Positions 31,810 to 42,942 of a stretch of 64,000 nucleotides of DNA are shown here, piece after piece. The position numbers were made by a program, and so were the translations under genes. This DNA comes from Pseudevernia furfuracea. Its lineage: Eukaryota; Ascomycota; Lecanoromycetes; Lecanorales; Parmeliaceae. The notes under the pieces were generated by a model that was given only the letters and a program-made list of their open reading frames with translations, was not told the origin of the DNA and did not search any database. The stretch lies in the NCBI GenBank assembly GCA_022315425.1, contig JAIUPT010000036.1:1-64000 (forward strand). Reading direction: 5' to 3'. Each line of letters begins with the position of its first letter. Positions within the stretch are counted from its first letter, which is position 1.

Positions 31810-33969
31810 ATGTCGCATTCGATGACAAGAACAAACTCCAGCGAAGAAGAGGAGCCTCTACTTGCAGACGAAGAGCAATGTGATCACCCTGATCACTATG
31901 AAGGACCATGCGCCCCGGATCCTTACGCAGATTTGCCTGTCTACGCAACAATTCATCGCGTTCGGCACGAGGTTATTAACAGTATTGATGACCCCTATAG
32001 CACAGAGCAATTGAGAGCGCCAAGGATCAATGTTGCCATCGTGAGACCTTTGGTCAACCGTCTTTGGGATGCGAAAGATGTTTCAATCATCTATTGTCTA
32101 CTCGTCAATAAGCTGCAGTTCCTTCGAGAGCAAGCATTCGAAGCTCATCAGACCATCAATACAACTCGAGCACAACTTTGCGAGCTAGTAGCGCTCAAGA
32201 TCCTTCGGCGCTTCGATGAGGAAAATCCAGGACGTGAGGGTCTTCTCCTGCTTGCGAATATTCTGGTGGCCGGCTTTGAACCATTTCAAAACGCACCGCG
32301 AGAGATCAAGCGAGTCCAAAGCTATGCCACGTCATGGAAGATCCGGTATCGGAATTCCAGGATCGGCAAATCGACAGTGTTGGAAATCGCCATTATCTCT
32401 GAGAGTAAAATCTTCTTGAGCGCGCCGGCATCTCAAAAGGTAATGGAAGCGATCTACCTCGGGCGTGTAGTCTATACGCCATCATCTTTCATGGATATTA
32501 TACCGGACCATTATAAGTACAAGCCGATCACATTGTACAACCCTAAAAAGGCGCCAAGGCTCAACCAATACAGGCTCATGGTCCCTCGCACAAGGAATGC
32601 TCTCGACATCTGCCAGTTTCTGGTGCTACTGATACTGTTCATACTCACTATGGAGCACCGTCAGAGCGATCAATTCACCACGTATGAGCTTTTGTTTTGC
32701 ATTTACGCTACAGGCTGGGCACTAGATGAGTTCGCTTCCATATTAGAGCATGGATGGCACTGCTATACGCAGAACCTTTGGGCATTCTTAGATTTCATGT
32801 TCATTGTCATCTACGCCGTCTACCTTGTTCTTCGGATGCATAGCTTAGCAACAGGCGATATTCGCTCCGGTATACCAGCACTCGATATCTTGTCTGCAGG
32901 CGCACCTGTGCTGATACCGCGCTTGGCCTTTAATCTACTTTCCGAGAACATGCTCTTTGTCTCTCTGCGAGCTATGATGGCGGATTTCACAGTCCTTACC
33001 TTGCTGGCTGTATGGTGCTTTGCTGGATTCCTTTTGAGCATGATGTGGCTTGGCGAGGGAGATCACCCGCCGATCACCATTTCCAAGTGGATGTTGTGGG
33101 TCTGGTTCGGCCTCGACGGGACCGGGATTCAAAGATCGGTCGACTTCCACTGGCTCATCGGCCCAATCTTGATGGTCACCTTTGCGTTTTTGGGCAATAC
33201 GCTGTTTCTCACTATCCTCGTCTCAATGCTCAGCAGCACTTTCTCGAAGATCGCATCCAATGCGACAGCCGAGATCCAGTTCAGAAGAGCAGTCCTTACT
33301 TTCGAAGGAGTCAAGAGCGATGCAATTTTCGCTTACCAGCCACCCTTCAACATCCTAGCCCTCTGCCTCCTGCTACCACTAAAGACGGTCCTTACTCCGC
33401 GCTGGTTCCACAAGATCAACGTTACAGCTGTGCGAACGATCAATGCTCCACTTTTACTACTCCTTAGCGTTTACGAAAGTAGGCGTCTGTGGAGTACGAA
33501 GTCCTCAAAAATTACTACTAAGCTTAAATTTTGGAACTTCTCACGATTCTCAGTGCACGCAGATATACAAGCAGTCTTTGACTCTGACCCGCCTCAATCA
33601 ATCCTGGACGAAATATCTGAAGCCGAAGAGAACCTGGATCATGGAAGTCTTGCGGTTCCGTCTATCAGTTTTGATAGCAAAGCAGTAAACAGATCGGAAA
33701 GCCACCGCATACTCCCAAAGAAGACTGCAAAGCGGAAGGATTCGATGACGACGATGGAGGGCTTGACGGAACATCTGGGGGAGTGGCTGCACGGGCACGA
33801 TAGCAGTGGGTTGACAGGCAGACTAGAAGCCTTGGAGGAGGCTACGAAACGGATTGAGAGTATGGTAAAGAAAATTAGTCAGGATTTGGGAGGTGATAGT
33901 AGTGATAGTGAGACTATCTCGAGAACTCCAACAGCGCGGGACATCAACCGCGACGAGGACGACACGTGA
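31810..33969 (+). CDS. Yvc1/TRPY-type vacuolar cation channel
   Basis: An intronless 719-residue protein from the ATG at 31810; an upstream in-frame extension to 31714 is judged non-coding. A long cytosolic N-terminus (IVRPLVNRLWD, LVNKLQFLREQ) is followed by about six or seven hydrophobic helices, beginning at ALDICQFLVLLILFIL, and a re-entrant pore region near WVWFGLDGTG. Then come a last helix with FLGNTLFLTILVSMLSSTF and an FRRAVLTFEGVKSDAIFAYQ segment. The C-terminal tail is acidic with a coiled coil near ALEEATKRIESMVKK. This order and length match yeast Yvc1 (TRPY1), a calcium-release channel of the vacuole. The role in calcium release is inferred from the family. The gene looks intact and conserved. 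Confidence 0.85.
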   Translation: MSHSMTRTNSSEEEEPLLADEEQCDHPDHYEGPCAPDPYADLPVYATIHRVRHEVINSIDDPYSTEQLRAPRINVAIVRPLVNRLWDAKDVSIIYCLLVNKLQFLREQAFEAHQTINTTRAQLCELVALKILRRFDEENPGREGLLLLANILVAGFEPFQNAPREIKRVQSYATSWKIRYRNSRIGKSTVLEIAIISESKIFLSAPASQKVMEAIYLGRVVYTPSSFMDIIPDHYKYKPITLYNPKKAPRLNQYRLMVPRTRNALDICQFLVLLILFILTMEHRQSDQFTTYELLFCIYATGWALDEFASILEHGWHCYTQNLWAFLDFMFIVIYAVYLVLRMHSLATGDIRSGIPALDILSAGAPVLIPRLAFNLLSENMLFVSLRAMMADFTVLTLLAVWCFAGFLLSMMWLGEGDHPPITISKWMLWVWFGLDGTGIQRSVDFHWLIGPILMVTFAFLGNTLFLTILVSMLSSTFSKIASNATAEIQFRRAVLTFEGVKSDAIFAYQPPFNILALCLLLPLKTVLTPRWFHKINVTAVRTINAPLLLLLSVYESRRLWSTKSSKITTKLKFWNFSRFSVHADIQAVFDSDPPQSILDEISEAEENLDHGSLAVPSISFDSKAVNRSESHRILPKKTAKRKDSMTTMEGLTEHLGEWLHGHDSSGLTGRLEALEEATKRIESMVKKISQDLGGDSSDSETISRTPTARDINRDEDDT

Positions 33970-35260
33970 GGGCTTAGAAAAAGAAGGATGGAACATGCAG
34001 AATGCCATAGTGTCAAAATGTACCGCTTATTTTGACGTCAGTACTCTATGTTGCCATCTAGGTTCCGCTTTTCACCCCACGCGTCTTGCGAGGGAATGCC
34101 AAGAAGCTACTGACAGGAAATTTCCATTCACATCACAGCTTTTTCTCTCCCTTTCTTTAAAAATAGAGCCTGACTTTATTTGGTGTTCCGGCATGGTACT
34201 TGGAAGGTAGTCGTTTATCTGTAGGTGAGACGCACATCAGCAAGCAAGAACGTGGATCATATTACGCGCATTCATGACAGGAATCAGCCACTTTTCGATT
34301 GCACGTATAAGTCAATCTGACCAATCGTGTAAAGCGTACAGTGACTGCTCCCTGGTGAGAACGGCATAAAGGGAAGTAATGTCAATCTCCCGAACCTCAC
34401 TTGGCACCCTCCACGCCATTCACCGACTTGTTCAGAGGATCACCGATACCCGCTCTATCTTAGACTTTCTCTCTCGAGTCTAATTCCACATTCGAGTCAC
34501 CAGACCCTTCACACTCCGATAACGCCCTTTGCCCACGCTTCTGCGGACCCTGAAACATCGCATCAGAGCATAATTCTGTTTTAGCGTAAGCGCTGCGCCA
34601 GTTGCGACCCTGCGCTTATATCGTGTACGCTCTACGCTGACCCCCGTGGGCTCACCATGGCAAAGTATTCGACATTGCCAATTCAGACTCGTATTCGATG
34701 CATCCATGTCGTACCCACTCTGGCGGGTTGCCGCATCCCACGAAAATTCTCCCGTTGGCTTATTCGACCTACCGTCATCGCTCCTGACCTTATGTCGGAC
34801 TGGCCACGGTCGGGTACCTGGTTTTTGATGTTCTACCCAATCCATACGCCCACGTGGCGGTGGGTCAGATACTGTTTTCAGCTTCAATTTCCCAACCTGT
34901 TTGACGAGTGTGAGAAGGGAGAGGACGTAGTCCACTCTTGTGGAATAATCCATGCATGGATGAGCGGTAAACGAACGGAGATTTTGGAGTGTGAGGGCTA
35001 CTAGGACTTCTCGTCAGTGGCGTCAGCTTGTATAAGTTCAGCCTCGAGCAGCTTTATCTGATCGTTCAAGCAAAGCAGTCACCGCCTTCAGGAAGAGTAT
35101 TCATACACCTTCGATTTACTTCAAAACCTCTTCTACAGTCAACTTCTCCTCGAACCGTCTCATTCTTTGCGACACCTATTCACCTCACCAACTTACTGCA
35201 GATTTTTGTCCCCTACTACACACTAAACGGATCGTGCTGAGCATTACGCTGCCCAAAGCG
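33970..35260. other. Spacer, no supported gene
   Basis: Frames at 34480-34953 (reverse) and 34657-35004 (forward) overlap antiparallel and show no domain. Promoter DNA for the secreted protein downstream is expected in the last few hundred bases, which are CT-rich. Confidence 0.4.
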
Positions 35261-36709
35261 ATGCCCAGGTCGTGGCTGCTTCTGCTCTGTGCCACCCTTA
35301 CCCAAATCTTGACATCGGACGCTTCCCCCATTGCATCACCGCCATATCCGATCCTTCCCAAGAGACTAAATGGCAACTGTACTGACCTCAGACAAAACCT
35401 CACTCAAACATGCTGGGAGGAGCTGGGGATGTCAACTTACTTGAGTGATTGGTGGCAAACCAATCAAATAGCATGTGGCGGTGCAAAGACTAGTTTTGTG
35501 TCATGCTATCAGCAGTCGGTAGGAGTGGAAGAACAGCAGTGCGACTCCACCGGACCGAACATGTGCGACTATCCTGAGAATTTTAGTGGGTACACCCCGC
35601 AGCAAGCTTACACCCTCTACACGATATTCGCTATATGGCAATGGTTCGAGTCCATTTACGAAGCAATCGAGAATGCAGATCTCTCTGCCGGCGGCCCTGT
35701 GGGAAAGATTGTCAAAACCATCAACCCCGAAGTGCAGGAGGAACAATCTCTCGGAGACTTCCTTCAAGCATTGACGGCTTTCGCACCTTTACTCAGCCTG
35801 CCCTCTGAACTTGGAAAGGCTATTACATCGGTCACCGAAACAGCCATGCGGCAATCGCCCGGAGTACTCAAACAGCTTAACCCCACAGGAACGCTCGACT
35901 CGGAGATTGTACAAATCAGCAATATTTACGATGGCCTCAGTACCATCAAGACCACGTACCAACAAAACATCTCCAATGCGCTCGCTCTAGTGCAACAAGA
36001 CTTTACAACCTTCAGTGTCTTTGCAGCCAACGGTTCCTTCATCGCACCTCGCGCATCCTTAGAAGCCGAAACCACGAACCTGACATTGGCCCTCGAAACC
36101 TACATTGTCTCGTCCTGTTTATCGGCGAGCAACGTGATCATCACTCTAGCGCGAGAGACGAACCCTCAAGAGCTGGCCAACAACGGGTCCATGACCACCA
36201 CGGACCTCGTACAATGTGACTCGTATGACCAATACGGCGTCTGCAGCGACTGGTGGTACGATCCGGACACAAATGCAGCGTACGCCTTGTCGTCTCTCCG
36301 GAACATGGAAACCACGTACTACGATCTGATGCAAACCCTGTTCTCCAACGGCTGGACCACAGGCGCCGAGTTGTTCCTCGGCGCCAAAGCCTGCGCCGAT
36401 TACGTGGCGGTATACGGGGGCGCGAATGAGCCGACCCTGGATCCGGTCACCTTGATTCCACGATGCATCAGTAATATTCAGGTTTGCGTCTGGGATCAGT
36501 CTTGCGAGCCATTAGATAAGGATTGCGAATTCACAGGCGAGTACGGGTGGAACTTGTGTAAACCACAGTACGGTTATGAGGCAGATGACTGTGGGGGTGA
36601 TGGGATCACGACTGAGATCGTGCCTGCGGGGTACTTGGGTCCTTTGACTACGATAACGGCGGAAGAGGGAGGTTCTGATCTGATTATTTGTCATGGGAGT
36701 ACTAGCTGA
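35261..36709 (+). CDS. Secreted Cys-rich protein of a conserved fungal family
   Basis: An intronless 482-residue protein. The ATG at 35261 gives a clear signal peptide (MPRSWLLLLCATLTQIL, cleavage near TSDAS). The mature part has about 20 Cys, several N-glycosylation sites (NCT, NLT, NFS, NGS) and a Trp-rich motif near the start (LSDWWQTNQIACGG). It lacks a transmembrane anchor. I believe it belongs to a family of extracellular fungal proteins annotated only as a domain of unknown function, but I cannot name the entry with certainty. No catalytic residues are evident. An effector or cell-wall role is possible but not shown. Confidence 0.75.
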   Translation: MPRSWLLLLCATLTQILTSDASPIASPPYPILPKRLNGNCTDLRQNLTQTCWEELGMSTYLSDWWQTNQIACGGAKTSFVSCYQQSVGVEEQQCDSTGPNMCDYPENFSGYTPQQAYTLYTIFAIWQWFESIYEAIENADLSAGGPVGKIVKTINPEVQEEQSLGDFLQALTAFAPLLSLPSELGKAITSVTETAMRQSPGVLKQLNPTGTLDSEIVQISNIYDGLSTIKTTYQQNISNALALVQQDFTTFSVFAANGSFIAPRASLEAETTNLTLALETYIVSSCLSASNVIITLARETNPQELANNGSMTTTDLVQCDSYDQYGVCSDWWYDPDTNAAYALSSLRNMETTYYDLMQTLFSNGWTTGAELFLGAKACADYVAVYGGANEPTLDPVTLIPRCISNIQVCVWDQSCEPLDKDCEFTGEYGWNLCKPQYGYEADDCGGDGITTEIVPAGYLGPLTTITAEEGGSDLIICHGSTS

Positions 36710-38803
36710 GGACCGTGGCAATCAGGTTCGTTGTATCTTTCTCCGTAATAAATACACACTGTCATATCATCGCAACTGCAAAGCGAGGTTTCTTGTGCAT
36801 GCATTCATACTTCCGCCTTCTGTAGGTCTCATTGAAACGAGCAACGGGTCCCAAGGTCGACTCACAGTATACCGAATGTATCCCACAAACTAATTGACAG
36901 AGGCAGGGGTCGTGAAGCTAGGTAGATGTCTACAGTCGCTGCCCTTTAACAGTCAGAACCCATCTGCGCTTCATGGTCTTCAGATCTCGGGCTTTCGGAG
37001 CGCTGTTCTAATTTGTTGTTCTTCTCATCCACATCCAAACTACCAATTTTTAGGACAATTGGCAGCATTATGGTGGCAGTCGTGTATAATGGTAAAGGGT
37101 TGTTCAAGCTAAGTCACTACCTTAGCAATTTATGTACATATCTCGCCAAGCCTTACTGCTTGCCATGCCCGTTCCATAGCAGCTGCTTCCGAACGAGCAA
37201 CGCCTATGTCCTCATAGGCGAAGGTGAGAGGCGCGAGATAAGGGCCGCGAGGTATCAACGTTGAGTGCAGCGAGAGATCGATGACAAGCAACACGGTCGC
37301 GTCACCAAGAACACAGTTGAATGAGCAGGGTGAAGATCTGTACGCGGGAAGAGAAGGACCCTGCTCACGCTCCGGCGGAAACATTTTTCCTGATCATCTC
37401 TCCCCTTTGCAATTTTGGTTCCATCAATCGTTGAGACAGGCGACAGAGTGTGTCTCCGCGAAGAATTTGTTGACGATGTTCAAGAACTTGGGAAACCTTG
37501 AGAAGACGAGGATGTTGCCTTTCACGTCTCTGCGTCAGATAGATCTCAACCTCGATTTGATTTGTATGTTGTATAAAAACGATCATTCAAGGCTTTAGCC
37601 GCCAATAGATACAATGCGAGATTCAATTGATTTACCACACGGGCGGTTTATTCTACCATCCGACAGTCCGCGGACCGTCAAATATGGCAGGAAGTTCACT
37701 TTCAAAGAGGGGATCTTGGACCAGTACAGTGTGAATTGTGATGACATTGTGGATTCACTTCTTTGCTTTCTCGATGGCAGGTCCCATGAGACTCTGAAAG
37801 TCTCTAGAAGCACCTAGACGGACTTGGCTGATGTATTCTTTGTTGCCTTCCAGAAGAGTCCAAAGGTTAGGCGCCACTTCTGGCCCTCCAACACTTCTTC
37901 TGTTCGATACACTTCTCAAATAGTACCCCCGGCAGCCGCCTCTCACTCCTTTATCACCCTTACACCATACAGCAACAGACCTTTAAATAGGTCCACCTCC
38001 CACACCGCCCACTTACTTTCCCACCTAGCAGTTTAAAACACAGACGCATACTCGCTATCCGATCCTTGGTAGCTGCCCGTATCACGTGACCCATGCCCGA
38101 GCTTCCAAGTGGCACAAACACAGTCGGTGTACTCTGGTAAGACAAGAATACACCCCTGCTGGTTCCATCCTAAATATCAAACCTACAATAGAGCGTCATG
38201 GCATCAGACACGACTAGAACTACGAACGAGATGAAATAAGGTGGGAATAAAATCTTCAGATCCGGCTTGTCAGACCTGCAGGATGCCGTACGGATGCTCC
38301 GTAGAAGTATCACAGCGCCTGAATAGTTGGTCTGATGGCTCAGGACTGCAACATTGCTATTCTACTGTGTTCGCCGAGAGGTAAGGCTATAGGTCTGTTT
38401 TGGTCTCTTAGCGCGGGTCCGGATAAGATGTCTCATCTTCAGCGCTTTAGACTGTTCTCTGAAGATTCCTTGGTCTGAGTCAAATGTCAGGATGCACTTG
38501 GCCATCTGGAAATCTGGTTCTGCTCCGAGACAAGAGCAGTCTTGCAACAATTGATAATACAAGGAAAATGAATTGGACGAAACCTCGTTTGAGCGATTTG
38601 TGGGTCAAATGTGTGTATGGGGAGCGAATTTTGGGCCCAGGTCGGAGTGTGGAGCCATGTGTTTCTCTTCATAATACCCAAACTCTTGAAGCATTCATCA
38701 CTATTGCTAAGATCCACTTTCTCCCAACTTCTCTATTACTACCCGCCTACCCGCTATTGAATCTTACTTTTGATGCCTTGAAGACTTCCAGCTGTCTAAA
38801 AAA
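36710..38803. other. Spacer, no supported gene
   Basis: Several open frames of 60-120 codons on both strands (for example 37281-37598 forward) without recognisable motifs. No RNA gene or repeat was seen. Confidence 0.35.
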
Positions 38804-40677
38804 ATGTTGCGAAGCCAGAGACTACGAAAAGATGAGCTTCGATGTCCAGAGATAGATCCTGCCACTAGACGAGTCTGTAACATGCCTTTCACTCGAGCTT
38901 GGAACCTGAAGCGAGATCAGCGTGATCAGCACGGGGACCAGAATACTGTCTTCATCAATTACAACCCATCCGCCACGCGAGGTCATATGGCAACCCCTCC
39001 AGCAATTCTCAGATCCCCAGCATTGACTCAAACACTCCTAATTGCACCACAGCAAGAGACAGTAGCTAGGCACCCTTCAAGCCCCGAGTCCAGCCCCAAT
39101 GATGACCCTAGTGAGCCCAGTGCCAGCGGCTACCACCCCGATCTCAGCGCAGACGATGTCAGTGTCGAGGACCCGGACGCCAGCAAATCTCACACCACCT
39201 CAGATACCAGCAGCTTCAGCGACAATTACTTCCCCGCCAATTGCACCACAAATGGGAGTCCCGGGATCAACCCCTTGGAGGCTAGATACACCAATACAAG
39301 ACGCCTCGAGCTCATCAACACTGGCATCACCACATCGATCAGGATCAATGCGTACCCCAACGGTATCGGAGTCAACGTCCACTCCACCGGAGTTTGTTTC
39401 ATCAAGAGGTTCCGTGCAGTCGACCGATCGTGTTGCTCATACACACTCCGTCAGAGAATCTGAGGATCAAACTTCGCAAGACGATGCGATCGAGTACGGG
39501 ACAATTCCTCAATTTGATCAGACTAGTCAATTCGAACAGGACTTTGAGAGCGATAAGGCTGCAAGCGATAACCAAACATCAAATGACGATGCAAGTGGTA
39601 TAAGGAGGAAGCGCAAACGGTCAACTGATAGAGGACGTATCATTGACGCTCGCCTGAAGACGGCTGTGCCAACGCATTCAGACAAGAGATCCAAGAAGAC
39701 ACCCGGACAGCAGAGAGGCTTGGACTGGCTTACGGTCTCTGGAAAAGCTCACTCCGACGATACACTCGTGACCTTTCTTGCTCAGTGGGGCGTCAAAGCT
39801 GGACATCGTGGTAGTGACACATGCGTATTCCTTCCGCAAGACTGGAAGGCTATGAACCCGACATATTTGATGGCGGTTTTCCAAGATCATAAACTTCCTT
39901 CAGGAGGATCAAGTCGGGCGTGATATGCTTATTCAGACCACGCGACTACTTTAGCTCGAGCTGCAGCTTGGTATGGAAATCTCCCTCGGACCGGTATTGA
40001 GCTGGATAATTTCCTTGGTAATGGGCCATTCAAGCCGATAGATGGGTCTCACCTCTGCCACCATGAACACTGTATTGTACATCTCACCTACAATTCGGCC
40101 GCTACCAATTTTGATCGTTGGGATTGCTGTCTTGAGGCACGTTTTCTGCGCCAAGATGTTAGGCGTGAGGGAAGTTCCTGAACATTGCACTAAGCATTGG
40201 CCGCCTTGCTTGATGCAAGTAAGATATCCGTAAAGACACCAAGAATTTCTACTGATTGTCTCAAGCATGTCGTCTTGACAACACGTGAAGCCTACTACAA
40301 TTCAATTTGCAGTCCTACGTCAGGCAAAGGGCATATCATCAGCTCTTTCGACATTCAGGCCACGACGATTCCTCTACCCTACCTTGGAGTCTCAGCTCCC
40401 ACGCTCTTTCCCCGCTGTGACATTAGACTTAGGTAATCTGGTCGAAGACGTTCTGCCTGCCAAGAAAGAAGGCAGGCCTGGCTTGATTTGTGCTTTCTAT
40501 CCTCATATCATAGCATATGCAAGCATTACGGGATTTTGGGGGCATTTGGTGAACAAGCATAGGGATATCCTGGAGGAAATTTGTCGGACTGCTTCACTCT
40601 GGCGCACATACTGGGACCATTACGGTAATCCCACCGTGGCTAAATTGCATCAGATTGAGATAGAAGAGTTTGGATAG
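38804..40677 (+). pseudogene. C2H2-type zinc-finger gene with C-terminal Cys/His module, decayed
   Basis: Pieces of one fungal gene family occur in order. The first is a zinc-finger-like start (ELRCPEID, VCNMPFTRAWNLKRDQ) whose first His position is Asp, so the finger is incomplete. Next are a Ser/Pro-rich region, a basic patch (RRKRKRSTDRGR) and HATTLARAAAWYGNLP. Then come SHLCHHEHCIVHLTYN and EVPEHCTKHWPPCLMQ, an intron-like GTAAGA...CTCAAG, and EAYY. In a shifted frame the last part reads IQFAVLRQAKG, GRPGLICAF and FWGHLVNKHRD. Breaks: a frame change between 39230 and 39400 (possibly an intron), a TGA at 39921-39923, a shift near 40165 and a 1-nt shift near 40300. At least three lesions make it non-functional. 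Such proteins form large families in some ascomycetes; their role is unknown. Confidence 0.65.
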
Positions 40678-40809
40678 CAACAAGTTTCAGACTAGGGTCT
40701 CCGCTAGATGGGCATTGAAAGGTCGTTGGAGGATTAAATTTACTGTTGTAGGGTTGAGCTAGTAGTAGAACAATAACTAAAATAGACGATGATAGAGTTA
40801 TGCAATCAT

Positions 40810-40883
40810 GGTCGCGTGGCCTAATGGTTAAGGCGTTGGTTTTCGGCACCAAAGATTTGTGCGTTCGAATCGCACCGTGATCG
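40810..40883 (+). tRNA. tRNA-Arg (anticodon TCG)
   Basis: A complete cloverleaf of 74 nt without intron. The acceptor stem is GGTCGCG/CGTGATC with two G-T pairs, the D arm GCC...GGC, the anticodon stem TTGGT/ACCAA with loop TTTCGGC, and the T arm GTGCG-TTCGAAT-CGCAC. Anticodon TCG reads CGA (Arg). The internal A box (TGGCCTAATGG) and B box (GTTCGAATC) are canonical, and a TTTT run about 9 nt downstream can end Pol III transcription. Confidence 0.95.
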
Positions 40884-41003
40884 AACTAATGTTTTGCGTG
40901 TTACGTTTTTGCATTGTTCTCTCCTTTTTTGTTCATCGCTTTTGGTGAAGCATTCTAGCTTCTCATATTGTTTGTAGAAGTGACCATCTGAAGCAACTAA
41001 TTC

Positions 41004-41126
41004 ATGTCTCGCCGCTGCGGGGGTTGCGGAGGCTGCGGGATGGGGGCCATCCTCATTTTTAAGCGATCATACACTCCACCTGGTCAAAAGACTCTTCAAG
41101 TTCACTTCCTCGTCAAGGCCCAGTAA
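41004..41126 (+). CDS. Small Cys/Gly-rich reading frame, 40 residues
   Basis: The ATG at 41004 starts MSRRCGGCGGCGMG followed by a basic, Pro-containing tail and a TAA. Three Cys spaced C-x-x-C-x-x-C near the N-terminus resemble very small metal-binding proteins. A good splice donor (GTAAGT) overlaps the stop, so this could also be a first exon of a longer gene. Nothing else supports it; chance is quite possible. Confidence 0.2.
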   Translation: MSRRCGGCGGCGMGAILIFKRSYTPPGQKTLQVHFLVKAQ

Positions 41127-41595
41127 GTAAATACTACTCGGAAACTTTTTCAATGCCTTCAGAAGTTCTTGTCGTCCCTGCTCCATCCTCAAACGAAAAA
41201 GAGCCCTGTATTTCGTGTGTAATAACGTTGGGAAAGTATTTGGTACAATCCCACTCTCTCATCCGGACCCTGCTCTCTTTTTCGTTGCGGTATTTGCTTC
41301 CCAATACCCTGGTTCAAAAAACGGCAGCTCCTTGGCCGCCAAAGTCTGAATTGATTGAGAGAATTCTCTCCACATGCATAAAGCATCCAAGTATCCATTG
41401 CTCCCTCGTCTCAAAGCCAGCTCTCTACATACACTCCCTCGATTTTGACATTAGCTGCCTCGCACCCGACCTTTCGAAGAGAGACTCTCTCACCGGCTAA
41501 CAAACACTCTCTATCCCACTACATCGACTATTCCACCACTCACAAACCCCCCCCCTCCCCCCCCGCCCGCCAAAAAAAAACGCAAAGAAAAAAGG
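41127..41595. promoter_or_regulatory. Upstream region with long C/T then A tract
   Basis: No gene. Directly before the ATG at 41596 lies a pyrimidine-rich run (41550-41570, almost all C) followed by A-rich sequence. CT-rich tracts ending near the start codon are common core-promoter features of highly transcribed fungal genes. Confidence 0.4.
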
Positions 41596-41946
41596 ATGCT
41601 CGAACCCCCCTCATTCCTCGCCTCCCCGCCCACCCTCTACAAATTCATCCAGTTCTTCCTCCTCACCGCCGGCCTCGTCGGCGGCACTCTCACCCTGCTC
41701 GTTTTCCTCGGCTACCAGATCTATCTCTGCGTGGCCATATGCGCATACTGCATGGCGAGCCGGGAGGAAATCGCGCAGTTGGAGGCCGATAGCAGGCGGA
41801 TGTGGAGACGGCGGAGGGGCGTCAGAGGTGGGGATGATGAGGAGAGGCAAAGGTCGGCGGTGATCGAGGAGGTGGCGCCGAAGGAAGTGGTGGAGATGAG
41901 GTATGAGATTGTTGGGAGTAGGGAGTACGGGACGTGTTCGCTATAA
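41596..41946 (+). CDS. Small single-pass membrane protein, unknown
   Basis: A 116-residue protein. The N-terminal Pro-rich stretch is followed by a long hydrophobic segment (about residues 15-52: FIQFFLLTAGLVGGTLTLLV and onwards) with several Cys, then a strongly basic patch (RRMWRRRRG) and an acidic C-terminal half. This looks like a single or hairpin membrane segment with a cytosolic tail. No family recognised. A similar-sized membrane protein follows at 42505 on the same strand. Confidence 0.55.
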   Translation: MLEPPSFLASPPTLYKFIQFFLLTAGLVGGTLTLLVFLGYQIYLCVAICAYCMASREEIAQLEADSRRMWRRRRGVRGGDDEERQRSAVIEEVAPKEVVEMRYEIVGSREYGTCSL

Positions 41947-42504
41947 CTGGGGGTGGAGAGATGGATTGAGAGGGGGGGGCGGGTTGGGGGGAGGGAGGCT
42001 TGGATGTGGCTTTGAGCGTGGACACCAGGGCGATGCGCCTTTACATTTTACGTACAGGGTGTTGGGAGTAGGGGACTGGTATCATTTCTACGTGCTCATG
42101 GCTTATCTCATCGTTCCGGTTTCAAAGACCAAAGATCTCAATTCCTTATCAGAGTAATTTGGCCGAGGATGGTTGAGACTTTGCGCAATGCGCAAGGTTT
42201 CGAAAATGGTGGACGCGCGCAGTCTCGGACTGCTCAAATCTTCTCGAAATGGCAGACGTATTGGGGCACGGATCCACTGAAGCCCCACTCACTATTACAA
42301 GATTCACGATTGAGACGACTCGGCTTCTAACATCTCTAGGTCATCTGCTTTTGCCTTCACCGTATGGTATACATAGTGCCGAACATCTCTCTAATAGCTG
42401 ACACGTTTCAGATTGCCCGTCCAATCAGTCGAAAAACAAGAAGCACCCTATCGTACAACGATCGGCCCGCTCATTGAAAAACAGCTCATCAACCAACAGC
42501 AACA

Positions 42505-42942
42505 ATGTCACGAACACACCCAATCCCATCAGCCCTTCCCACCGACAAGGCCGTCGGCATCATGGCCAACCTCTTCCGCAGCACCGCATGCATAGAAGAA
42601 GCTTTTCACCAAGAGGGTGGAGAGCTTCAGTACCTCGAAGAGTGCTGGTCAGACTCTGCCGTTTTGAAGTTTATCCTTCTCGGCTGGATAGGCATTGCCC
42701 TCAAGATCATGCTCCTTGTCATCCTAGCGACGTTTCTTGGCGCATGCATACAAGGTCGACGGCCGTGGTTCGTTTTCGTGTCATGCGTCAAGGGGATGGG
42801 GAGGATTGTTGGGGGTATGTTTTCGTGCTTTGAGATAGACGATGAGGTGAGTGAGAGGGAGAAGGGGTTGGGAATAGTTTGGCAGGAAGAGAAAGAGGGT
42901 AGGGGGTACTTTGGGAGCCCAAAGGAGAAGGTGCTTTCATAG
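42505..42942 (+). CDS. Small membrane protein, unknown
   Basis: A 145-residue protein from the ATG at 42505. The central hydrophobic stretch (about residues 53-80: LKFILLGWIGIALKIMLLVI and onwards) is followed by a basic turn (GRRPW) and an acidic/charged C-terminus. Like its neighbour at 41596 it begins its membrane segment with a K-F-I motif, which hints at loose relatedness, but identity is low. No family recognised. Confidence 0.5.
   Translation: MSRTHPIPSALPTDKAVGIMANLFRSTACIEEAFHQEGGELQYLEECWSDSAVLKFILLGWIGIALKIMLLVILATFLGACIQGRRPWFVFVSCVKGMGRIVGGMFSCFEIDDEVSEREKGLGIVWQEEKEGRGYFGSPKEKVLS

Noticed and set aside
33012..33467. 151-codon forward frame inside the channel gene
   Set aside because: Out-of-frame shadow of the channel coding sequence.
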